Shown here: positions 12,901 through 24,900 of the stretch, piece by piece | How positions within the stretch are numbered: position 1 is the stretch's first letter | Layout of the letters: each line of letters starts with the position of its first letter | Origin: Scolanthus callimorphus | Taxonomy: Eukaryota; Cnidaria; Anthozoa; Actiniaria; Edwardsiidae | Length of the DNA stretch: 64,000 nt | Direction of reading: 5' to 3' | NCBI GenBank assembly: GCA_033964015.1 | Contig: CM066915.1 | Location: forward strand, 14,362,372 to 14,426,371 | Position numbers and translations under genes: made by a program | Notes under the pieces: model-generated | Database searches by the model: none | Told to the model about the DNA's origin: nothing | What the model saw: only the letters and a program-made list of their open reading frames with translations

Positions 12901-15900
12901 AAGACATTTTTAGAGGTAAAATTATTACATCGTTTACAACTTAAATCGCATGGGAAAAGCTGACCTGGGCATTTCTCTGAGTAAACCCTTATTACTATAG
13001 ATGCGATTTTAGCTGGTAATAAGATCATTCACGGTCGAATTTTCAAGTTATACCAATTATTCTAAAAACACGTCGTTTGGAAAATTTAAAATATCCCAAA
13101 CAGACGAGCTTAATATATCAAATGAACTACACCATTTGGTAGCGCAGAGGTTGCTTAAGCTCTGTGAGAACAATTATGGAAATCGGAAGATTTTTTCAGG
13201 GTCAAACATTAGAAGTTGAGGTCTATTTCTGCAATAAATACTCGGGAGCCACCGAGAGTTTATAAATTACAATATTGAAGGTCATTATTATTAACACATT
13301 CTGGATTTTAGAACGCATCACTGAAAATAAATCTATTTTGCTCCTATCTGAGGCTCAGGCATGTTCTTAGCATGTTCTTATAATTTGGGTAAATTTCAGG
13401 CTGAACTTTCTTATAAAAAAGGTTCTTATAAAAAAAGATTTATAGGGAAAGATCTTCCGTTAGCTTCTACATGACCCGAAGGTAGGCCGATTTACACACT
13501 ACGATTTGTCGCGCCGATTGTATATTGAGCCGCACCTTATTAGTGATTTGTCCAAAGGGATATCAGGCCCGACACAGATTTTTCACAGACAGGCTCCGAC
13601 AAATCAGCCATGCATTAGACGACCTAATCTGGAATCATCTCTTTCGACGACTCTTAACTCGAGCACCTAATAGCAATTCACTAAAACGTGTTTCATGAAA
13701 ATCGTCGTTAGCCGTATGTAATTCTCTGCTACAAAGAAACACTACTGCATATTTTGCCTCAGAGTTGCGCTCTGTCCGCAGTCGTAACCATTAGCGTCAT
13801 GTACTAACCAATGCAACATGACCAATGTTGTACCACACGTCAGCCATGTTTTCGTCTGAAGCAAGAGACAAGGCGCGCTCAAAACAACTCAGGGTCATGT
13901 CATATTGCTGGGCATAGAAACAGCACAAGCCAAGGTTGTTGAACAGCTCGGCGTTATACACACCCATCTGTAGTAACCGTCTAGCCAGAGAGTAAAGACA
14001 AAAGTTAAACATTAAAAATAAATACAAAACGGCATAATGCGAGAGACAAAGTTAGCAGGGGCGGATTTAGGGGCGGGGGCGAGGGGGTCGCCCCCCTCCC
14101 CCCCTCCCCCCTTTCTCGGGAGATTTTCCCATACATTTACTGTATTTACTGGAGGAAATTTGACAATTTTCGTCCCATGTTTTCACTATCCGCCCCCCCC
14201 CCCCCCCCCCCTTTCTGAAATTCCTGGATCCGCCCCTGGTTAAAGGGAGGCTGTCACGCAACTGCGCAGCTGTTCTGCGCATCTCAATACAAAAAAGTAT
14301 CGTCCCGTAACGATGGCCAGGGAAGGCTGAAAACCACGAAAACAATCCGTTTTAATCTCGCTATTTCTCGATCCATCCGACCAAATGTTTACGTTTTACA
14401 TATTCTTCAATAGTTTTCTGATAGGATGGTCTAAATAGTTTTGCTAGGTGATCGTTCCTGGAGCATGCGCGTATCGTGACAGCCTCCCTTTAAACTGATG
14501 ATTGCTCGATCGCCGCCCAATATGATGTTTAGTATATCGGTTTTGTCCATTCCTAACCGAGGGAAAAGAAACTCCCATAGTTTCATGAGTATCAGTGGCG
14601 CACTCAGCATTTGTGCGGATTTAAGACCTGTTTGCAACAATTTTTGTTCATTTGTCGCGGCGACTTTTCTCGCGCGAATTGCAATTCAAACTCTCTAATG
14701 CAAACGAGATGCAAATCCGGTGCGATTTCTGTGCTCTCTTTTCTTCCAATCGCATCAAGTTGCAAAGAGTTTCGGACATGTTTGAAATCTCCGCGACATC
14801 ACGCTACAAAAATTGCAGTCGGTCGTGTTTGATCAGGGCTAACTGAGGGCTCAAATCGCATCCAGTTGCAAAGAGTTTCGGACATGTTTGAAATCTCCGC
14901 GACATCACGCTACAAAAATTGCAGTCGGTCGTGTTTGATCAGGGCTAACTGAGGGCTCAAATCGCATCCAGTTGCAAAGAGTTTCGGACATGTTTGAAAT
15001 CTCCGCGACAACACGCTACAAAAATTGCAGTCGGTCGTGTTTGATCAGGGCTAACTGAGGGCTCAAATCGCATCCAGTTGCAAAGAGTTTCGGACATGTT
15101 TGAAATCTCCGCGACATCACGCTACAAAAATTGCAGTCGGTCGTGTTTGATCAGGGCTAACTGAGGGCTCAAATCGCATCCAGTTGCAAAGAGTTTCGGA
15201 CATGTTTGAAATCTCCGCGACATCACGCTACAAAAATTGCAGTCGGTCGTGTTTGATCAGGGCTAACTGAGGGCTCAAATCGCATCCAGTTGCAAAGAGT
15301 TTCGGACATGTTTGAAATCTCCGCGACATCACGCTACAAAAATTGCAGTCGGTCGTGTTTGATCAGGGCTAACTGAGGGCTCAAATCGCATCCAGTTGCA
15401 AAGAGTTTCGGACATGTTTGAAATCTCCGCGACATCACGCTACAAAAATTGCAGTCGGTCGTGTTTGATCAGGGCTAACTGAGGGCTCAAATCGCATCCA
15501 GTTGCAAAGAGTTTCGGACATGTTTGAAATCTCCGCGACATCACGCTACAAAAATTGCAGTCGGTCGTGTTTGATCAGGGCTAACTGAGGGCTCAAATCG
15601 CATCCAGTTGCAAAGAGTTTCGGACATGTTTGAAATCTCCGCGACATCACGCTACAAAAATTGCAGTCGGTCGTGTTTGATCAGGGCTAACTGAGGGCTC
15701 AAATCGCATCCAGTTGCAAAGAGTTTCGGACATGTTTGAAATCTCCGCGACATCACGCTACAAAAATTGCAGTCGGTCGTGTTTGATCAGGGCTAACTCA
15801 GGGCTCAAATCGCATCCAGTTGCAAAGAGTTTCGGACATGTTTGAAATCTCCGCGACATCACGCTACAAAAATTACAGTCGGTCGTGTTTGATCAGGGCT

Positions 15901-18900
15901 AACTGTACTGACGCGCGTGCTACCACACCTGCTACCACAAAATTCACAATGCGCTGCCCTAGCTAGTACACTGTCCAGTAACAAGAAATGTGTTTACAAA
16001 GCATACGCCTAAAAATTACGCCTAACTTTTTAGACTTAAATAACGACTGTGTTTTCAGTTTCTAAAGTGTTCTCCTAGTGAATGTACGCCAGGATTTTTG
16101 ATGAATTACACCAATAATTTTGGTACAAGGCGTAAAATTACGACTATGATTATTTCTTAATTTCGAGCCCTGAAATGGCTAGTTGGAAACAAAAGCAACC
16201 CTCTTCGTTACCTATAGAATCTGAGGGCAATCTCAGGTTGATCTGTGTAGAAATGGTTGGTGGCAATACAGGCAATGGCTTCCACGTGAGTGTTATCAAA
16301 GTGAAGAACTTCCTTGTACATTTTCACGGCATTTGTCATATCCATTAGCTCCTACAGGAACAAGCAAATGAGAGAATTAAGACTTGTGTCACTTTTCCCA
16401 TTTCCCCTCTCCCTTTGTTTCACCAGCAGTATTTACTATCAGTCATCAATGTAATTACCTCATGAATTCTTGCTATTCCAGTAAGAAGAGTAGTCTCTCC
16501 AGGAAATTTATCCAATCCCTAAACATCAGATCAATCAATTTATTCCAACTGTTACCACTGTATACATTGCTATACTACGCCGCCTCAAAATGATTTTAAG
16601 CTATCCTTTGGCTACCTTGTCTAGAATGATTTAAATTTCTGGTTCTGATATGTCGATGCAGAAATCTGGTCACGTGATGTGACATCATCGATGCCGTCAT
16701 TATTTATTAAACATCGAATAAACGTAGAAAAATTCATATCTAATTAGCAGCTCTGCTTTTTAGGCGGGGCCTAAATCTATATATTAAAGATTATGTGAAC
16801 GTTGCCTACAGTTATAGCCTAAATTTCAGCCGTCCCTTCAGTGCCACCTTGCGGCATACACATTCAAGTACTACTTCTGCAGACAGTCGTCATTCAGGGC
16901 GGATGTCACATGACTTGCCCTGGACATATCTCATATCAATAGTACCAATTACCTTTTTAAATGTTTCAATGGCTGTGAGAGGCTGGTCAAGACGTACATA
17001 CACTTTACACAAATACAGGTATGTGTCTACCATATCTGTGTCACGTAATGCAGACTTGAGCTGCTTTTCAGCATCTCGGTACATACCAAGCCTGAAAAGA
17101 ACAATAGGGCCCTTCGCCTCAGACCTCTTATTTTTCAGAATAGTTATTTGCGACTAGGGCAGGGTTTTCTTCAGTAATCTTGGGCAAAACCCATTAGGGA
17201 CTATGGTGCTGCCCTGCTTCTTTTATTATGTCTCTGATTTTCTGCCCACCTACAGTAACAGTTCTTATGAACACCCCCTTCCCACATGCCTACCTATAGT
17301 AGCACTTGGCTAACTGCATCTTCCACCATCAGTCCTTGTTCTTATGATCGCCCCCTTCCCACATGCCTACCTGTAGTAGCACTTGGCTAACTGCACCTTC
17401 CACCATCAGTCCTTGTTCTTATTATCACCCCTTCCCACATGCCTACCTGTAGTAGCACTTGGCTAACTGCACCTTCCACCATCAGTCCTTGTTCTTATGA
17501 TCACCCCCTTCCCACAGGCCTACCTGTAGTCGTAGCACTTGGCTAACTGCACCTTCCACCATCAGTCCTTGTTCTTATGCACAAGCCTACCTGTAGTAGC
17601 ACTTGGCTAACTGCACCTTCCACCATCAGTCCTTGTTCTTATGCACAGGCCTACCTGTAGTAGCACTTGGCTAACTGCACCTTCCACCATCAGTCCTTGT
17701 TCTTATGATCACCCCCTTCCAACAGGCCTACCTGTAGTAGCACTTGGCTAACTGCACCTTCCACCATCAGTCCTTGTTCTTATGATCACCCCCTTCCCAC
17801 AGGCCTACCTGTAGTAGCACTTGGCTAACTGCACCTTCCACCATCAGTCCTTGTTCTTATGATCACCCCCTTCCCACAGGCCTACCTGTAGTAGCACTTG
17901 GCTAACTGCACCTTCCACCATCAGTCCTTGTTCTTATGATCACCCCCTTCCCACAGGCCTACCTGTAGTAGCACTTGGCTAACTGCACCTTCCACCATCA
18001 GTCCTTGTTCTTATGCACATGCCTACCTGTAGTAGCACTTGGCTAACTGCACCTTCCACTATCAGTCCTTGTTCTTATGCACAGGCCTACCTGTAGTAGC
18101 ACTTGGCTAACTGCACCTTCCACCACCAGTCCTTGAACTGGGCTTCTTCAGTAGCCTTGGCTGCAAGCTCTAATGCCTTGAAATTGACAACACAATATTA
18201 TCATAAAGCATCTCAGGAATAACAAAAACTGCTATCTGAACAAATATCAGATAGTGCAAGAGGGTACCCAATAAGGTCACCAGATCCTGAAATTCTGAGA
18301 ATATTCCCACTGAATCTGGTATGATTTTTGCTGAGAGAGCTTTGTTTAGGCTGTCTAAACATCAACTATGGCTATTTGAATTGAATACAAAGAAAAATGA
18401 CATGGACCTCAGCTGAAATTGAAAAGCCATTTTGCCATACAAGGCTCATCTTCAACTTTGTTTAGCTAGGTTAGAATTCCTGGTTGCTGCATTTGGATTT
18501 TCACATGATAGTCAATTTTGGTATCTTTTAGGGGTCAAATTCGTCAAATTTACCCCGCCCCCCTGGGATCACATGATATGATGTTTAAACTGTGATTATG
18601 CCAATTATTCTAGATCCACCCACCACTCACAGGAAAAGCTTAACATGTGTTATCCAGGCAGTTGGGGAATATTCAGACAAATTAAGGTTTTCATGATTGT
18701 ACAGTGTTACATATTCATTGGATTTCTGATAAACACGATTTATAAACATGTTATGCTAACATACGTTTCTGACATCATTTTCATGGTGGAAGATGTACTC
18801 AAATAAAGGCTGAAACAAAAACAAACATCATCATTAGCTTATAGCGCTTTTCACTGTTTACCAACATCAGGGCTTCTGGAATTACACGCTTGTGCAGAAA

Positions 18901-21900
18901 CTCATAATTTGGGTTAACTCTGGTGTAATAACCATTCCCCGAGGACACCATTGTGTTCAGTTCTTATTTCATCATGATTCGTTCTACCAAACAAAGGAAG
19001 CTTTGTGACGCAGTTCGTGAGCAGTGACAGGTTATTACACCGGAGATAAGCCCATAATTTGCCTTTTTCCGCGTAATCCACATAATTCCACAAAATCCAG
19101 TCCTATTTCATAAAAAAACATCACTGTTTTAATTTTCACATCCCGGGGGGGGGGGGGGGGGGGGGGGGGGGGTGAACTGATCAAAAAATACCCTACTTTT
19201 TTAGCCTAAAAAGGCTATTTAATTCCAGCAGGTACACATGATGCCCGTCCCATTATGTTTTCCGAAATTTAAGGCAGTATCCTGATGCTCAACTAGCCTT
19301 TCAGAAGTTTCAACCCCAAAAAATACCTGGTAGAATTTTCAACCCAAAAAAATACTTAATTACTACAAATTTCATACCCAAAAAAATATGTTGGACCCCC
19401 CGTCAAGTTTATATCCAAGTACCCCCCCCCCCCCCTGGGTTTCACATTTTCTATGGCAAATACAGTAAATGTATGGGAAAATCTCCCGAGAAAGGGGGCC
19501 CACCCCCCCCTCCCCCCCAAAAAAAATATTAATAATAATAATCCGCCACTGTGCAATAACTTCTGGTAACTGATCAAGTATTTGACTTTAAAAGGAGTAC
19601 TGACGTGAAGTAATGTAGATACACTCTAATCAAAGAATTTCAATGGCTTATTGTATTTGCAGGCAAGCCACAATTCTTTTAATAAAAATCCAAAAGACTT
19701 ACCAAAAGTTATAGCATTCTTATTATGCACTAACCTTGGCCAGATTTGGCCGCTGGGCATATTTAGAAAGATTCAGTTTGGATACATTAATGAAAGGACC
19801 ATCAGGCTGTGAAAGCATGGAGGCCTGAAAGATGAGAAATGCATTAGGTCATTCAAAATTATATGAAGAATGCATAAAAAATTATAAGACTGAAAAGAGT
19901 TTGTGAGTTGAGTGTTGATCACTTACAGTTCCAAGTCTGACATGACGTCCAGATGCACTCGTTACAGGTCTAAAACAAAACAATATTCAATGAAATTACA
20001 ACAACAGGAAAAATGTAGCAAACAACGACAGGGTTCCCACATGATTGTACATGTACCTTATGAAAATGTACCTATTTAAGGTGTACACCCCCACTGATCT
20101 GGTGTGGGGTGTGACCTACCTACCAAAAAAAATGCAACCTTTTGATATTAATTTTCCATAAAAATATACAGTGATTGTATGTGAAATAAGATACACACCC
20201 CCCATCCCATCCCTTGGAAGAGGGACTAGCTTACTGTAACTTTCCATGCAAATGAGCTGAAATGAAGGGGGAAATGCTTTGCATTTCTAAGACAGCACTC
20301 TCGGTTAATAAGAAGTTACTTTTTCACACTAATTTAACAAAATCAATTAAATTTTAGAAAAATGAAAACTACATTATGGCACAGTCTTCTTTTGTGCTGA
20401 GACTGAATGAAAGTTTCTGAAAACCACACAATGTATTAGTTACCTGGGGCCGGTTCCTGAAAAGAGGACTAACTTAATCCAGGAATAGCGGCTAATCCAG
20501 GATTAAATCTGCTATTCTAGGATTAGCTATTCTAGGAAAATACATATTGGTTCCTGAAAGCACAACTTATTCCCGGATTAGTTATTCCATGAATAAGACA
20601 AACATAACCGGTTTGACTGCCTTTAAAGCGATTTCATTGGCTGAAATTTAAGTGCAGAAGCCAACTACTACTGGGCGTCCTGTGCATCCGTGAGGAGACT
20701 GGCCCCAAAAAACAAAATGGCGGTGTGCAGAAAATTTAGTTTCACTTTAAAAACAAACTAAAACAGTAATCAAAAGGTATTTTTTCTCTTGACAATACAA
20801 CAGTGTCTAGTTTAATTCTCATTCTCGACCTTGATGTCATTTATTTTTTCTAAAATATGATCAGCGACGAGAAATAATTTTTTCCCAAACACGGTAGAAA
20901 GATATCGAACTTTATCGTCAATCTTTCTATTTTGATGACGGGAAAAGAAACAAAGGACCACTAAAAATCACTCAGTCATCTTGTTGAAGCATCGTTCTAA
21001 GATCATGGAGCAACCTACTGTCCAATGAAGTGAAATAAAGCAAAAAATGTGAGTAAAAGGGTGTATTTAGATTCAATTTTGTGTTGTTTTTCACTGATTT
21101 ATTCCTGGATTAGCGAGTTATTCCGTGCTCACGAGGTGTACTAAATTTAATCCCGGGAATAACACTATTCCCAATTTCAGGAACTCGATTTTATTCCAGG
21201 ATTAAATTTATTCCTAGATTAGCAAATTCTATTCCTAGAATAGCGCTAATCCACCTTTCAGGAAACGGCCCCTAATGTTGTAATGATGTTTTTTACAGAT
21301 ACCTGTAGGCCGGGTTAAATTTTAATCCAGTTTACTGAGACCTTTTAAAAGAATACATTCAACTTATGTTTACTACCTTGCAGTCTGTGCAGTCCTGGGG
21401 GTCCTTATGGCCTGTTCCATTGTTCCAGGTCGACCACTCTGAGTTCCTGGTCGGACAAATCCACTGACTGGTCGGCCAGCCTGGGACATTGGTCTGAAAG
21501 TCAAATACATTCGACAAGATATCAACAGCTTGTAGCTACAGGAAATTATGTCTGACATCTGATTTGAAGATGGCAACATGCACAAATTTCCCTTTTTAGT
21601 GCTACACACACATTTATTTATACACGGTTAAAAATCATCAGTATAACATACAAACATATAGATAAAATGATTACATGTAACTGTTTTCCATGATTGCCGT
21701 GTGTGAGTTCGGTAACTACAAAAATTGGGTGATACCCTTCTTAAATTTCCCCAGTGAATCTGATTGTCTCAGTTCATCTGGTAGACTATTCCAAAGTTTG
21801 GCCCCGTTGTAACTGAAACACCGTTTTCGGTAGTTTGTTTTCGGCATCGGTAGTGCCAACTTATTATCCTGGTTTCTTAGATTATAATGAGAATCACAGG

Positions 21901-24900
21901 AAACAAACAGATCCCGTAAATATGAGGGAAAAAGACCATTAAGGGTTTTATACATTGCAACACCTAGGTGTTTGTTTCTTCTTGTGGACACATCGTCCCA
22001 ACCAAGAAGATTACGGAGAAGAGCTGAGCTAGTGTCAAAGGGCGATTTTGTTAAGACTCTGGCAGCGCGGTTTTGTAATTTTTGCAATTTATCATTGAGT
22101 TTGCTGTTTATTCCATGCCACACTGGACTGCAGTAATCGAAATGTGGCTCAATGAGCGCTTTATAGATTTTGACAGCAGTGTCCAAGGTGACAAACGGCC
22201 TAATCCGTTTCAAGGCGCCAATGCCAGATGAAATTTTTTTCGATATCTCATTTATGTGTTTGTCCCAACACAGATTTTTGTCGATAAATACGCCCAATGA
22301 TTTTGTTTCATCAACCCTTTTGATCTTTTTCCCCTCAATGTTTATGTTTATAGGACGACCATCAGCTCTGGCACTTAACCTTTGTCTAGAGCCCATAATC
22401 ATGAATTCAGTTTTGGCCACGTTTAGGCTTAACTTATTGGCTTTTAGCCATTGATTTAGTTTTGAGAGCTCAAGGTTGATTTGCATCTCGAGTTCTTCAA
22501 TGGCCGGAGCTGATATGCTTAGATTTGTGTCGTCTGCATACATTCGTGGGCAAGAGGTGCTTAAGCAACTAGATAGATCATTGATGTACAATAGAAACAG
22601 AAGTGGGCCAATTATGGACCCTTGAGGCACCCCACCTGTCAGGTTAGAGTTACCGGACAAGTGTCCATTGACGTTACACCTCTGTTTACGGTTGCTTAAA
22701 TACGACTTGAACCACTTTTGGCTGTCATTTGTCACCCATAGTATCCCAACTTGCTCAATAAGATCTCGTGGTTTATCGTATCGAAAGCCTTTTTTAAATC
22801 AATAAAGATTACACCATTGAGTAGGCCTTTATCAATATTAACTGACCAACTGTCAGTGGCTTCGAGCAGAGCTGTTAGGGTACTATGGAGTGATCTGAAG
22901 CCTGACTGTTGATTTGATAGCAATTTATTATCATTTAAGTAATTATAGAGTTGATTGTGAACTATTTTTTCAAAGATTTTCGCGACTACTGGCAGTACAG
23001 ATATTGGTCGATAATTATCAGGGTCCGTTTTCGAGCCCTTCTTGAAAATGGGCGAGACTTTTGCTAATTTCCATTCCGATGGAAAAATCCCGCTAGTAAT
23101 AGAGCGATTGAAAATGCATGTCAAGTAAGGAGACACAACATCGACTGCCATTTTCAATAGTCTACATGGAATCTTATCTAATGCTGTCGCTTTATTTTTA
23201 TCTAGTTTGTTTATTAACTTGCGTACCTCAGCTTCTGTTGTTACGCTTAGCGAAAATGATTTCTCAGTTTGCGTTAAATATGACTCGGGCTCAATCGCAG
23301 TGTCCGTGATACCGCTGGCCAATTTCTCGCCAATTGTAGAGAAATGTGAGTTTAAGGCTTCTGCCATAGCGGCAGGGGAAGTTATGCTGGTGCCTTCTAT
23401 TTTAAGTTCAGAAATTTCATTGATTTTTTCTCGCGAGAATTTAGCTCGTTGATAATAGACCAGGTTTTGCGCATGTCGTCTTTTGATTTTTCGAGGTTAC
23501 TAACAAAGTATTGGCGTTTTGCCTTCTTTATAGCGTTGTTGACTGAATTCCTTTCTTTTCTGTAATCGCTCCATATTGTTGAATCATTTGATTGTTCAGC
23601 TCTTTTCTTTAGATAGTCGCGCCTACGCATTTTCCTATTAGATCACTATTGATCCATGGCGATTGTTTTTTGCCTATTCTTTTATGGCGCAGCGGAGCGT
23701 GCTTGTCTAAGCATTTCATAAAGAGCAATTTAAATTCTTCCCACATTTCGTCAGGATCAGTCAACAATGCAATTTTACTCCAGTCATTGAGTTTTAAATC
23801 GTTAATAAAATTGACTTCATTGAAATTTTTGAGAGAGCGCTTTTCTATTGTTTTGGTTGCGCTTTTGTTAAGATAATGAATTTTTCTTGTCATGTAGACA
23901 AGTGAGTGGTCGCTAATACCCAAATGCACGACATTGGAATCCACAATTGTGTTAGGCGAATTTGTAATGCATAAATCGATCAGCGATTTTGTTGTTTCGG
24001 TCACCCTGGTAGGCTTGGTGATCAGTTGGCTAAGGCCATATATTGTAACACATTCAACAATGAGTGCGAAACGTAATCAAGAGAACCTGGGAGTAAATTT
24101 GCATTACAGTCGCCAGTCAAGTAGAAGTCGTGACTTTGGGAATCGATTTTAGCGATAATTTCTTCTAAAGCACTGAATATTTCTGAAACTGGCCAAGGAG
24201 TCCTTTGTGGTCGATACCATGTCGATAATACAAATGGTTTGGAGTGCGGATTTGAGATTTCGATTGCAAAAAACTCAAGTTTTTCGTGTGCAAGATCACT
24301 GCGGATTTGTAATTGAGGTTGCTACGCACATAAAAACAGACTCCACCACCATTTATAGTGCGATCTTTTCTGATGACCTCGTAGCCAGGTAGAGAAATTT
24401 CGTGATCTTTAATTGATTCATCGAGTTTTGTTTCGTTGATTGACAGAATATCTATTTTCTGTTCGGATAGATATAACCTAAGCCCATCGATATGAGTGGT
24501 TAGTCGGTTGATATTTAGACAGGCCATGACAAGGCCTTTTTTGGAAAAACTAGTGTAACTCTTTTTTTCATTATCATTGCTAGTCTTACCATTTAGAGAG
24601 TGGGACCTGCTTGTTACCTGTGATTGAGGGCTGTTACCGGACTCACAGGCGGCAATCATCTATTCCTCCTCTCTATCCCTACTAACATTAATGAAGTTTC
24701 TCGCTAGTTGCTTGGTTCCTTCAGCGGTAAGATGTAGTCCTCCGGGTTAAGCATGGAGCTTTTCACATTGTTGTTGGCGATGAACTGCCATTCATTATCG
24801 CGGCAAAAAGATCGCAAGATCTTGTTCGCCTCGGGGATTTTATCCGTAAACTTGTCAGTTCGAGTTGTTAGAGCAGATATGGAGACTTTGGTGTCAGGAT

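Noticed and set aside
14748..15904. CRISPR-like array (regular repeats)
   Set aside because: The 106-bp units are contiguous and nearly identical with no unique spacers, in an animal intron; this is a minisatellite.
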